Shown here: piece by piece, positions 8,978 through 18,172 of the stretch
Numbering within the stretch: position 1 is the stretch's first letter
How the letters are laid out: each line of letters begins with the position of its first letter
From: an uncultured Paraprevotella sp.
Lineage (GTDB): Bacteria; Bacteroidota; Bacteroidia; Bacteroidales; Bacteroidaceae
DNA length: 64,000 bases
Direction of reading: 5' to 3'
NCBI GenBank assembly: GCA_944321525.1
Contig: CALULQ010000005.1
Span: 62,001 to 126,000, forward strand
Notes under the pieces: model-generated
Told to the model about the DNA's origin: nothing
Seen by the model: only the letters and a program-made list of their open reading frames with translations
Database searches by the model: none
Position numbers and translations under genes: made by a program

Positions 8978-10158
8978 AAGGATTTGAATTTGTTGTATAC
9001 TGCTTTTACAAAGTTGAATACATGCCATCTCATGGCATATTCTTTTATTAAGTTTTTTATTCCTGTTTCAGACAAATTATATTGCTTCCTGATGGAGGAA
9101 AGGGATGTGCTCGGATTTAGGAATGCGCTTATGATGCTTTCTCTTTCGGGGTGGATGGGAGATGGATGTATGATGTTTTGGTTTTCTATTAACGCTTCTT
9201 CTATGGTACGTTCTTCGATGAAAGTGTTTTGAAGCCTCCTCAAGGCGGTTTCTCCGGATGCATTATTGGTTAATACGAGCGAGACTCCTTTTTGTATGCT
9301 ATGTTTAAAAGGTATTCCATGTCGGCCGATGCCCCAGAAATCACCTAATGTGCATTCTCCTATGCGGGGCAACTTTGCATATTGGCATTGATAGCAACTT
9401 CTCCGGAAAATGGCCGACGCATTGAATGCTTCCATATATAGCGCGTCGACCCCGTAGACGGGGCGGAATTTGCAGGAGGTCGCGACGGCTGGGGCAAAGC
9501 CCCAGCCGTCGCGATGACGAAATTCGTAATTTTCTATTTTTACCGCCATGCGTCGTGATAGCTTTTCGAGGTAACTTTGGAAAATTGCATCGGAGGGAAC
9601 GCCATGGCAAACCAAGTCCAATGTTAATAGGTTGTTGTAGGGCTTTCTTAAAAAGCGTTTTAAACCGGCTACTTGGCAAGGCGTTCCGCAGAATAAAACT
9701 TTCCTGTTCTCTTTTAGATAAGCCCGGATTTGCTTATAAACATCTCCAATCTCGCTTTGCACGTATTTGCTGCCTCGTAAGGCTGGAAGCTCTTTTTCGT
9801 CTTGTATTTCAATGTGCCTGCAATGCAGATGCTCGTCAAAGGAGGCACCAAAAACCACACCGTTTTCAGCCAATGTCATACGTGCAAAAGCGGAAAATGC
9901 GCCTCCGGAACTACTGTAAATCCTATCTCTTTGACTCCATACGGCAAATGCTTTCGGCATCTCATTGTTGGCGTTCGTGTCAGGGTGTAATACCGGGCAT
10001 GATTGTTCGCATAGATGGCATTCAATGCATAGGTCGTTGTTTATTAATGGAAAAAGGAAACCTTCTTCGTCTTTTTCCATACGAATGGCATTGTGGTTGC
10101 AGATGTTGTTGCACGCTCCACATCCTGTGCAGCTGTTTCTGGATGCTAAGGTTATCAT
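8974..10158 (-). CDS. FrhB-like iron-sulfur protein of polysaccharide locus (F420 hydrogenase beta-subunit family)
   Basis: 394 residues. Two 4Fe-4S motifs open the protein: Cys10/13/16/20 (CTGCGACNNIC) and Cys44/47/50/54 (CIECHLCEQSC). They are followed by the FrhB/FdhB domain (AVWSQRDRIYSSSGGAFSA, FCGTPCQVAGLKRFL, LVCHGVPS, LGDFWGI). In F420-metabolising archaea this domain reduces or oxidises deazaflavin. In Bacteroidota capsule loci it is found beside pyruvyl transferases with no F420 pathway, and its reaction there is not established. It overlaps the downstream pyruvyl transferase start by 4 bases, suggesting translational coupling. Confidence 0.85.
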   Translation of the reverse strand: MITLASRNSCTGCGACNNICNHNAIRMEKDEEGFLFPLINNDLCIECHLCEQSCPVLHPDTNANNEMPKAFAVWSQRDRIYSSSGGAFSAFARMTLAENGVVFGASFDEHLHCRHIEIQDEKELPALRGSKYVQSEIGDVYKQIRAYLKENRKVLFCGTPCQVAGLKRFLRKPYNNLLTLDLVCHGVPSDAIFQSYLEKLSRRMAVKIENYEFRHRDGWGFAPAVATSCKFRPVYGVDALYMEAFNASAIFRRSCYQCQYAKLPRIGECTLGDFWGIGRHGIPFKHSIQKGVSLVLTNNASGETALRRLQNTFIEERTIEEALIENQNIIHPSPIHPERESIISAFLNPSTSLSSIRKQYNLSETGIKNLIKEYAMRWHVFNFVKAVYNKFKSL

Positions 10159-10330
10159 TGCTGATATGGGGTTAAATCGTGTTCGTGTGTTACAATGTTT
10201 TGAGTAGAGTTCGATAGCATTGTTTGAACCTGTCGAAAGTGAACGATTTTAAGTACTTTTTCCTGCTGTTTGATGACATCCTTTTGTATCCGTTGCTTTT
10301 ATATGAGGACGGTTATTGTTAGGACGTTTT

Positions 10331-11392
10331 TTAATTTTTGTACGGAACAGCTAAAAAGCTCCTTTTAAAGAAATTCTTAATTAGAATAAATATTTGATTT
10401 CTAACCATAGAATCGCATAAATAATGTAAATGGGTTAAAAGCATAAAAAATGCGTATGCAGATGGTCTTGTCATAGATGTCAAAGCCGATAACCAATAAA
10501 TTGTCTTTCGGTATTTTATCCATGAATTGATTTCGGATTTCCCTAAGGATGAAGGATTCCATTTTTTGAAGTAAGCTAAACGCATATTATCAAGCATTGA
10601 ACATGTGCTTGATAACTGTTTTACGGACTTCCATCCTTTCTTCTCTATAAAAAAGAAGTAATCCTCTTTATGTATATTGAAAGAGTACATGTCATGCAAC
10701 AATAATTTTGCAAGATTAAATCCCCTTTCAATTTGTTCTTGACGGTTGGTTAAACTTACGCCTTCTTCGTTTTTTCTATAATATAAGACGAAGTCTTTAG
10801 AATAGTACATGTTCACTCCGTTGTGTGAAAGTCTTTGGCCTAGTTCGTAATCTTCTATATGAAGGCATTCTGGAGCATTTAAATATTTGAATTTTTTGAA
10901 TATTTCGGTTTTGGCCATTAAACAGGGATGACAAAATGAAACTTCTAATAAATTTTCAAAACGGATAGCTTCAGTATGTAACGAACAAAAACGGAAAGAG
11001 CGATATATCCTTCCATTTTTTAGTAAATGGATGGGTAAACCAGAGATAAAATCTAACTTTGGATTGTCGTTGAATAATCTTATTTGTTTTTCTAATCTAT
11101 TAGATACAGCTATATCGTCACAATCCATTCTTGCAATGTATTGCCCTTTAGCTAAATCAATACCCTTATTTAAGGTCTTGATGATTTTTAGGTTCTTTTC
11201 ATTTTTGATATAGCGTATTCTACTATCCTGATATGACAAGATGATTTCTTCCGTTTTATCTGTACTTCCATCGTTGATTATCAGAAATTCAAAGTCAGTG
11301 TATGTTTGATCGAGAATGCTTTCAATGGCCGAACGGAGATATTTTTCCCCATTGTATACAGGCATGAGTACAGTGATTTGAGGGCTGGTCAT
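10331..11392 (-). CDS. family 2 glycosyltransferase
   Basis: 353 residues with the GT2 (GT-A fold) start ITVLMPVYNGEKYL, LIINDGSTDKTEE and the DXD-like ARMDCDD. The donor-binding half is about residues 1-110 and a family-variable C-terminal half follows. It presumably adds one sugar to the lipid-linked repeat unit at the cytoplasmic face. The gene is strikingly AT-rich compared with the flanks and starts the AT-rich block of the locus. A 172-bp gene-free AT-rich gap separates it from the FrhB-like gene downstream. Donor and acceptor are unknown. Confidence 0.88.
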   Translation of the reverse strand: MTSPQITVLMPVYNGEKYLRSAIESILDQTYTDFEFLIINDGSTDKTEEIILSYQDSRIRYIKNEKNLKIIKTLNKGIDLAKGQYIARMDCDDIAVSNRLEKQIRLFNDNPKLDFISGLPIHLLKNGRIYRSFRFCSLHTEAIRFENLLEVSFCHPCLMAKTEIFKKFKYLNAPECLHIEDYELGQRLSHNGVNMYYSKDFVLYYRKNEEGVSLTNRQEQIERGFNLAKLLLHDMYSFNIHKEDYFFFIEKKGWKSVKQLSSTCSMLDNMRLAYFKKWNPSSLGKSEINSWIKYRKTIYWLSALTSMTRPSAYAFFMLLTHLHYLCDSMVRNQIFILIKNFFKRSFLAVPYKN

Positions 11393-11437
11393 ATTGATAG
11401 TGTTGGTTTGTATTTAAAAGGTTATTTTTATTAGTCT

Positions 11438-12232
11438 TTACAGAGAATTCTTAGTTGCTGAACTTCCTATAAGAGATGGTTTTCCTATTAAATGGCGGAT
11501 AAAATTAATTGCGGCAACGATTGGAGGAAAATTTCTTTTTATGTATGCAATAAAAGCGAGTTTTCTTCGAATCTTTGGAACTAACCAACTCGCTTTGAAG
11601 TGGTGAATGCAGTATGATTTTTCATTCATCATGATTTGATTCGTGACATGTGATTTGGGGCTAAAGTAATAGAAGGGGAATATATATATATAACTATCAG
11701 GGCTATTTATACAATCTTCAATACTTTGCACATCTTTGCAAGTATATTTGTGGCTTTCTTTTATTATGTTTCGAACAAATATTGGCAAAGGTTGCATATC
11801 AAAGCTTCCATCTTCTTTAATAAATACTCTATTTTCCAATTTCTTTAGTATGTCATATAGCACTGGATGGCCTTTTTTTGCCCCCCATACAGCAACTTCC
11901 AAGCTTTTTATGCTCGAATTTTCGTAACCTAGCATCATGTCAAGGTGTAAGAAATCATCAAATCTTTTTAGAACCTCTACATCGGAATCAAGATATATTC
12001 CACCATAGTTATAAAGTGCATACACTCTTATGTAGTCTGCAACGAACGCCCATTTCCGATGTTCGTATGCCTGCTTAACAAAGGGCACTTTGTTTATGTC
12101 AAAGAGTGATTTATCCCATTTCATAATCTTGTAATCAGGCATCATTTTTTTCCATCCGTCTATGTATGCTTGAATATCTTGAGGTAGGGACTCTTCGCTA
12201 ATCCAGCAGAAATGAATTATTTTGGGAATCAT
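11438..12232 (-). CDS. GT32-type glycosyltransferase (DXD sugar-binding region)
   Basis: 264 residues. It begins IPKIIHFCWIS and carries WAFVADYIRVYALYNYGGIY followed by LDSDVEV, the hallmark of the Gly_transf_sug/GT32 family found in capsular synthesis genes. Asp residues of the LDSDVEV motif should bind the nucleotide sugar through a metal. It is AT-rich like its neighbours. The start overlaps the stop of the upstream polymerase gene as ATGA. It most likely adds one hexose or related sugar to the repeat unit; specificity is not visible. Confidence 0.88.
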   Translation of the reverse strand: MIPKIIHFCWISEESLPQDIQAYIDGWKKMMPDYKIMKWDKSLFDINKVPFVKQAYEHRKWAFVADYIRVYALYNYGGIYLDSDVEVLKRFDDFLHLDMMLGYENSSIKSLEVAVWGAKKGHPVLYDILKKLENRVFIKEDGSFDMQPLPIFVRNIIKESHKYTCKDVQSIEDCINSPDSYIYIFPFYYFSPKSHVTNQIMMNEKSYCIHHFKASWLVPKIRRKLAFIAYIKRNFPPIVAAINFIRHLIGKPSLIGSSATKNSL

Positions 12233-13434
12233 GATTTTAGAATTTGTTTGTTAGAATAAATGTATGCACACAATATGAATAGTGGTAGATATGCTCCTGG
12301 AGTTACTAAAGAATTATTCATGGATGCTATTAATAAGAAGGTGAGGATGATGAATGTTTTGTTGAATTTTGTATAGTGAAGGAATAACCTTTTGAATAAC
12401 TTCCCGAATAAAACGATAATTAAAATGAGAGTTATTAATCCATGTGTGAATAAAATAGCGAACCATGGGTTTTCTATGATACCGATATTAAGCAGCTCTA
12501 ATGTGTTATTTAGCTTTTTAATGTCTGTGCCAAAGGTGAAGTCCCAAATAGAATAACTCTTGAAAATATCTAATAATAGTAATCGTTGTCCGGCACTACT
12601 TTCATCGAATAAGCCATAATTAATCAGTCGTTCTCCAAATCCTAAGGTAAACATCATATAGTAAACGCCATAGCATCCACATATAAAAAACAAGAGAGAT
12701 AAGACCTTCTCGCCTATATTGAAAGATGGAAATGCTTTTAGCATGTAAATAGCGAATAGGAATCCCCATATGACAATTGAACTGCGGGTGTTAAAGCAAA
12801 GTATAGCTAGATATCCCAGAGAAAAGAGTAATAGTTTATATTTAAGTTTATAAGTTGAGCATAAAGTGTATGCCATTACGATAGAGACACATAGTGCATT
12901 TTGTAGAGGATGATTTTGAAGAGAAGTACTTCTGAAACTTGAGTTGATTTCATTTACTGAAATGGCATTGTCATTTGAGATGGAAAACTCAAAGAAGTTG
13001 TAACCTATAATCCTTTCAAGTATGGCTAATCCACATTCGATAATAAAAAAACAAATGATAATTCGTTCTAGCCTTGTTGTGATATGTGGCTTTTTCTTTA
13101 GTATACAATATGTAAGGTAGGAAAAACAAGTGGGGAAAAAGTAGCAGTTAATTATACCAATATATCCTCTTACATGTCTAAAGTAGAGTGATATGCACAT
13201 TAGTGTGAATAATATGAGAAGCCATTTCTCTTCTTTGTTTTCATTAGTAAATCCTCCTTTCTTTATTAATGTGTAAGTGAATATTATGAAGGTGAGATAT
13301 GCGCTGGGCAATATTTTTTGCCATGGCGGTGCGAAGTCAGATTCAACATGGATGCCAAAACTGCCTAGTACATTTATGCCAAAGAATAATAATATAATTA
13401 GGGATAGAATGTAAAATCTAATGATGTTCGTCAT
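12229..13434 (-). CDS. Wzy-like O-antigen/capsule polymerase, polytopic membrane protein
   Basis: 401 residues, mostly hydrophobic, with roughly ten or more transmembrane helices and a long extracytoplasmic loop near residues 135-180 (GYNFFEFSISNDNAIS, SSFRSTSLQNHPLQNAL). This is the layout of Wzy and O-antigen ligase-type proteins. Sequence identity is too low within the class to be certain. The context (flippase upstream, glycosyltransferases on both sides, no other polymerase candidate) makes polymerase the best reading. ATGA overlaps join it to the genes before and after, so expression is tightly coupled. Confidence 0.75.
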   Translation of the reverse strand: MTNIIRFYILSLIILLFFGINVLGSFGIHVESDFAPPWQKILPSAYLTFIIFTYTLIKKGGFTNENKEEKWLLILFTLMCISLYFRHVRGYIGIINCYFFPTCFSYLTYCILKKKPHITTRLERIIICFFIIECGLAILERIIGYNFFEFSISNDNAISVNEINSSFRSTSLQNHPLQNALCVSIVMAYTLCSTYKLKYKLLLFSLGYLAILCFNTRSSIVIWGFLFAIYMLKAFPSFNIGEKVLSLLFFICGCYGVYYMMFTLGFGERLINYGLFDESSAGQRLLLLDIFKSYSIWDFTFGTDIKKLNNTLELLNIGIIENPWFAILFTHGLITLILIIVLFGKLFKRLFLHYTKFNKTFIILTFLLIASMNNSLVTPGAYLPLFILCAYIYSNKQILKS

Positions 13435-14327
13435 TTTGGTAGGTACTTATTTAATTTTTTGTATTTATATAAGTATCCTAAAGGTATTAATGGTAGGAAA
13501 CAGAATGTTTTTCCAAACTTTTGCAATTCCTTTAAGACATTTCTTTTCGCAATTAAGCAACATGCAATTATCTGAATCAGATATTTAATTTTTAATTTCT
13601 TATTATTTGATCGCAGATACAGGTCTTCATAATATAAGATAAAGCCCTTAGGGTTTTGTGCTATGATTTTGTGTATGTTTCTAGTGTAGCCATCTTCCTG
13701 ATACATACAAGCTTGAATGTCGTGATGGCATACGTGCATTTGGTATCTGTCGTCAATCTTGTTGTAAATGAGTTGCTCCGAGATGAATTTCTCACCATCC
13801 ATAATAGGGAAAGGATATTCTTTTAGTATGGATGTCCTGTACATTAAAGATGATTCATTTATATATTTTTTTTGAATCAAGTCTCGCAATCTGGATATTT
13901 TAATTTCTATTGGGATGTTTTGATGTTCTATAAATTCCCCGTCTTCATTTATGATTCGTCTGTACGCAACTATTCCGGCGATGTCTTTGTTATCTCTGCA
14001 TTTATTCCATTCAGTTAATAATATATTTATAGCATTAGGTAGAAGAAAATCGTCAGAATCAACACACATAAATAAGTCATTTTCTGCAAATTCTACCGCT
14101 TTATTATGGGCAACCATTTTTCCAGCGTTTTCTTGATAGCAATATCGTATGACAATTTTTTGTTCTAAAATCCATTTGTTTATTATATCCTTCGTGTTGT
14201 CTGTTGAACCATCGTCTATTATAAGCCATTCAAAAAGACTTGAGTCTTGTTTCAATAAGCTATTATATAGTTTTGGTAACGAATATGCTCTGTTGTAAGT
14301 TGGTGTGAATATTGTTATTTTTTCCAT
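13431..14327 (-). CDS. family 2 glycosyltransferase
   Basis: 298 residues starting ITIFTPTYNRAYSLPKLY, with LIIDDGSTDNTKDII, ENAGKMVAHNKAV and the metal-binding FMCVDSDDF. It belongs to the GT2 subgroup with the MVAHN element often found in Bacteroidota capsule loci. AT-rich. It overlaps the polymerase gene by 4 bases and the upstream GT2 stop by 13 bases, so it is in the middle of a coupled operon. The sugar it transfers is not predictable here. Confidence 0.88.
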   Translation of the reverse strand: MEKITIFTPTYNRAYSLPKLYNSLLKQDSSLFEWLIIDDGSTDNTKDIINKWILEQKIVIRYCYQENAGKMVAHNKAVEFAENDLFMCVDSDDFLLPNAINILLTEWNKCRDNKDIAGIVAYRRIINEDGEFIEHQNIPIEIKISRLRDLIQKKYINESSLMYRTSILKEYPFPIMDGEKFISEQLIYNKIDDRYQMHVCHHDIQACMYQEDGYTRNIHKIIAQNPKGFILYYEDLYLRSNNKKLKIKYLIQIIACCLIAKRNVLKELQKFGKTFCFLPLIPLGYLYKYKKLNKYLPK

Positions 14328-15241
14328 GACTTAAGTTTTTTTGAAATGAGAACTTTGATGGAATAGTAGAAGAATAGACAAAAGTCGATTGGCGTATTGT
14401 CCTTTATGTGTAAGAAATATTTAGCTATTTGGACGTATTCTTTTATGCCGAATTTGTATCTCATTAATTCTCTTAGCCCTAACAATAAGATGTCTTTCTC
14501 TTCTTTCTTTATTTTGTTTGATAGTGGTTTTGAAAATTCTTTTTCCAATAAACGCATTTGTTCTATGGCCTTTAATTGGCTCTTAACTTTTTTCATTATG
14601 TCAAGACTGAAACAAGCCGAATTTGGATTTATTCTATATTGATAAGTGTAATTTTCACAAGTTGCCATAGATCGGCTATATCCCACATATTGATAAATGA
14701 AGATTCTATCTTCAGAATATGCAAGCTCTTCGTTAAATCGAATGTTATGTTCTCTTATAATGCTGTTTTTAAATAAGTACCCCCACAAAGCATAGTGTGA
14801 AATATGGTTGGTAATTTTTTTTGTAAAAGTTGCGCTCGTGTTAGTGATTAGAGGGTATAAATTCAAGTTTTCTCGTTTATAGCAGTTTCCAAGCACAAAA
14901 TCCACTTTATTATTTAAAATGCATTTATATAAATCTGTCAATGCGTTCTCTATGAGAATGTCATCGGCATCAACAAAAGTCAAAAAAGCACTTTTGCTTT
15001 TGTCAAGCCCGATATTTCTTGCAGAACTAACCCCACCATTCTCCTTATGAAACACTCTAATTCGCGAATCCTTTTTTGCATATTCATCACAAATCTCGCC
15101 CGACCTGTCTTTACTGCCATCATCAATCAACAGCAGTTCAAAATCTGTGAATGTTTGGGCGAGGATGCTGTCGATGCAGCGTGGAAGGTATTGTTCCACG
15201 TTGTAGACAGGAACAATGACTGATATCTTAGGAGTACTCAT
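14315..15241 (-). CDS. family 2 glycosyltransferase
   Basis: 308 residues from the ATG at 15241. An in-frame ATG at 15268 would add 9 residues and run into the upstream gene, so the later start, right before STPKISVIVPVYNVEQYL, is preferred. The GT2 core is complete: RCIDSILAQTFTDFELLLIDDGS, KENGGVSSARNIGLD and FVDADD. It resembles WcaA-type and similar capsule transferases. AT-rich. It overlaps the next gene by 13 bases. Confidence 0.88.
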   Translation of the reverse strand: MSTPKISVIVPVYNVEQYLPRCIDSILAQTFTDFELLLIDDGSKDRSGEICDEYAKKDSRIRVFHKENGGVSSARNIGLDKSKSAFLTFVDADDILIENALTDLYKCILNNKVDFVLGNCYKRENLNLYPLITNTSATFTKKITNHISHYALWGYLFKNSIIREHNIRFNEELAYSEDRIFIYQYVGYSRSMATCENYTYQYRINPNSACFSLDIMKKVKSQLKAIEQMRLLEKEFSKPLSNKIKKEEKDILLLGLRELMRYKFGIKEYVQIAKYFLHIKDNTPIDFCLFFYYSIKVLISKKLKSWKK

Positions 15242-15254
15242 GTTGAATATGTAT

Positions 15255-16361
15255 TTATATGATGACATTCTTGGACTTCTGTCGCAAGGTGTCCAATATG
15301 GTGTCTATACCGTTCCATTGAATTGCTGTTTCAAAGGACTTTGTTTCTGTGGCTGTTGATATGAGTCGGTCTTCTAAGCCGAACATGCTAAGCAAGGATG
15401 TGAAGCGTGAAAGCCCTCGTCCTTTATTTCCCATCACGATAAAGGGTTTGTGAAACAATATGGAGAACACGCAGGCGTGGAATGAATCCGTCACGACAAA
15501 TTCCGCATCATGGAAGCCACGCAACCATTGTTCTACGGGCGGTTGTATGCGTTCGGCTATCGGGGCGGTTCTGTCTTCCACTTTTGAGTTGATCCGGAAA
15601 GGAACAAGATTGCGCTCTTTGGCTATCTGGTTAATCCATGCTGTCTTCTCCGGTGTCTCATCCAATATGTAGCAAAGCAATGTGCCGGGGCTTTTGGGCG
15701 TTCCGGCCGCTTCGAACAACCGGATATAATCTTCTGCCGAGAGCAGCATGGTCGGGTCAAGGACATGTCGGGCTTCAACGCCAAAGTGTTTGCGGCACAA
15801 GTCCACGCCCGATGCTTCACGGACTGAGACTGCATCGAACTGTTTCAACAACTGGGCACATTCTTTTGTCTGCGCCGCCGTGTATTCCCACTTGTTCGTT
15901 CCGAACGATGCGGCGTAAGCGATGCGTTTGATGTTCCAACCTTCGGCAAATTTCAGATAGGCATTTCCTATATTATCCTTAAAGTATTTCGGTCGCCAGA
16001 TTTGGTCGCTGCCTACGACAATCGCATCAAAGTCGCTTTCTTTCAGTTCTGAAAAGTCATCCACGATACGGCGTTTGATGTATCGGTTGATGAACAGGTC
16101 CGTGTTTTGCCTTGTAATGGGTTCCTCACGGTTGACTTTCTGTTCATAGAATATGGGATAAGGATGCCCGGCGAGGTTCTTTAGCACGCGTTTGCCGTAA
16201 ACCAATGGCGTTTTCCATAATGGAAGCCGAAATGGTTTCCACTTCTTTTCAATCAGGCACACTTCATGCCCCATCCGTTCCAATACGGTCTGCAAGGCAT
16301 ACGCCTGAAGTATCCCCCCATAGTTGGTATGGAGGGGAAGGGTAAGTATTCCGATTCTCAT
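15255..16361 (-). CDS. polysaccharide pyruvyl transferase family protein (2)
   Basis: 368 residues, second member of this family in the locus. Marks are MRIGILTLPLHTNYGGILQAYALQ-type N-terminus (NYGGILQAYAL), VVGSDQIWRP, YAASFG, VSVREASG, VLDPTMLL and DSFHACVFSIL. It differs from the protein at 7904 mainly in the central region, so it is not a recent duplicate. Base composition returns towards the GC-rich background here, so the AT-rich block ends near 15250. It probably modifies or builds the repeat unit; the pyruvylated sugar, if any, is unknown. Confidence 0.88.
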   Translation of the reverse strand: MRIGILTLPLHTNYGGILQAYALQTVLERMGHEVCLIEKKWKPFRLPLWKTPLVYGKRVLKNLAGHPYPIFYEQKVNREEPITRQNTDLFINRYIKRRIVDDFSELKESDFDAIVVGSDQIWRPKYFKDNIGNAYLKFAEGWNIKRIAYAASFGTNKWEYTAAQTKECAQLLKQFDAVSVREASGVDLCRKHFGVEARHVLDPTMLLSAEDYIRLFEAAGTPKSPGTLLCYILDETPEKTAWINQIAKERNLVPFRINSKVEDRTAPIAERIQPPVEQWLRGFHDAEFVVTDSFHACVFSILFHKPFIVMGNKGRGLSRFTSLLSMFGLEDRLISTATETKSFETAIQWNGIDTILDTLRQKSKNVII

Positions 16362-16390
16362 GTTATTCTAATTTGCGTGACAGATTCCTG

Positions 16391-18145
16391 TCATTTGCCT
16401 ATAAGTCCTTTTAAAACTTCCACTCCGGTTTCTCCAAGAATGTTCTTAACTTTGGATTTAATGGACTGTTTCATCTTATAGTTATAATCGGTGATGGCAT
16501 TCAGAGTCTGTTCAAGGGCGTTGCTTTCATCGACCGTTTCAGTAAACACTTCAAGAAGCATGGGCTTATCTGTCTTCTCGGGAGTCAGGAACCTGTCAAT
16601 TACGGACTTGAAATCTTCCTTGCTGCTTGCCGTAAGGTATTCGTACCCCAAGTCCGTGGCGTAGTCTTTCACTAACCGATGCGACTTGTTGCCGTAATGC
16701 CCCGCTGCGGCAACATACCTGTCGGCATCTTCTCCGAGGAAATAGCATGGATGACCGTAATTGCGGAATTCGTTGCCTTTACCGTTGTTGATGAGCATTA
16801 AGCGGACATTGTTGCCGACATGGCGGTTGCCAACGACGTTCATGTCATAGAAGAATGCCAAGTCGCCGAACACCCCGATGAAAAGCTTGTCGGGGTTGGC
16901 TATCGATGCGCCCATCATCGTTGACACGCCGCCGTCTATCCCGAAACCGCCAACATTGCATTTTGCTTGTATGCCTGGGGGCAATTTGAAGAAGTTCCAT
17001 GACCGGAGGCTATGATAAATGCCCAAGTGCAGTTCGCATCCTGCCGGCAACTTGTCGACCATGTGCTGTGCCATCCAGATGTTGCTGAACGGCAGTTCTG
17101 GCAACTTTCCTTTTACCATCTTGCATTCTGCCGACATCGCGTCAAATAGCTCCGTACGATGTTCGCCGTCAATGGTATATCTCTCAAAAAATACTTCTTC
17201 CGGCATCATGAACACGCGGCGGAGGTTGCCGAATGTGTCGCGAAGATGTCCGTCGGGACTTACGCGCCATGTGTGTGTCGCTGCCACATTGTATTGGTTG
17301 CCTGACACTTCTCCCATGTGGATACACAGGTCGGCCTTGGCTAAGGGCGAATGCCACTGCTGCTGACCGCATACCATCTGGTAGTGCAGTTCGTATTTCC
17401 CGCGGTAGCCGCTTGTGTGGTCGCAGATGACCACTGCATCATAAGACGCGCAGAATCTGTCAACCGCATCTGCCAACCGGCCGGTAAAATCAGCATGTGC
17501 CCCAACAAACACTATTACCTTGCTGCCTTTGGGGATTTCCGGCAAATCCGTATCGAATGCGGTATGCCTGAATATTGCATTTACATGGGGAATCTGCTTC
17601 ACGCTGAAGTCGTGGCTGTACCTTGTGTACAAGTTTATATGCGCCGGGCCTCCCCCGTTCAATGTCAGTGCCAGCATGGCTTTGTTGGCTTCCACCTCGC
17701 AATACCTTTCGTCTTCCTTGTCCTTGACCATGGGCAATGTCACGCTTTCCATGGCGATGTCATTGGGGATGTTGCGGCGGTCTATCTGTTGGTCCATCAG
17801 ATGCCCCACTTTATGATTGCCGCGCGTCGAAGTGATGGCCAGTACGGGCAGTTTCCTGTAGTAGGCTTCCGTCAGCCCCGGCATGTAATTGCGCGATGCC
17901 GTAGCTCCCGTGCAACTGATGGCCACGGGCTCACCTGTTTCTGCCGCCATGCCACAAGCCAGATAAGCCGCGCTTCGTTCGTCCACGGACGACCAGACCT
18001 GAAACCAGGGGTCGTTTTCTATGCTTACGACGAATGTCATGTTCGTTGTTCCGGGGGATGCGATCACGCGGCGTATGCCATGGGCTTTCAGCAACGCTAT
18101 GACAATTTGCACATTGCGTTCAGATGTATAGTGTAACTTATCCAT
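16391..18145 (-). CDS. MenD-like thiamine-diphosphate-dependent enzyme in polysaccharide locus
   Basis: 584 residues, a complete three-domain TPP enzyme. The N-terminal PYR domain has ASPGTTN, the catalytic Glu56 (SSVDERSAAYLA) and ISCTGATASRNYMPGLTEAYY. The C-terminal PP domain has FGDLAFFYDMN...LMLINNGKGNEF, the GD-x(about 25)-N cofactor site with Leu in place of the usual Gly after GD. It resembles the MenD and acetolactate-synthase branch. A menaquinone role is unlikely because no men genes are near. A phosphonopyruvate decarboxylase role would need PEP mutase, which is absent. Inference: it makes or attaches an alpha-keto-acid-derived carbon unit for an unusual glycan sugar. Confidence 0.7.
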   Translation of the reverse strand: MDKLHYTSERNVQIVIALLKAHGIRRVIASPGTTNMTFVVSIENDPWFQVWSSVDERSAAYLACGMAAETGEPVAISCTGATASRNYMPGLTEAYYRKLPVLAITSTRGNHKVGHLMDQQIDRRNIPNDIAMESVTLPMVKDKEDERYCEVEANKAMLALTLNGGGPAHINLYTRYSHDFSVKQIPHVNAIFRHTAFDTDLPEIPKGSKVIVFVGAHADFTGRLADAVDRFCASYDAVVICDHTSGYRGKYELHYQMVCGQQQWHSPLAKADLCIHMGEVSGNQYNVAATHTWRVSPDGHLRDTFGNLRRVFMMPEEVFFERYTIDGEHRTELFDAMSAECKMVKGKLPELPFSNIWMAQHMVDKLPAGCELHLGIYHSLRSWNFFKLPPGIQAKCNVGGFGIDGGVSTMMGASIANPDKLFIGVFGDLAFFYDMNVVGNRHVGNNVRLMLINNGKGNEFRNYGHPCYFLGEDADRYVAAAGHYGNKSHRLVKDYATDLGYEYLTASSKEDFKSVIDRFLTPEKTDKPMLLEVFTETVDESNALEQTLNAITDYNYKMKQSIKSKVKNILGETGVEVLKGLIGK

Positions 18146-18172
18146 ATTTGATTTTAATCGGTGAACGGTGAT

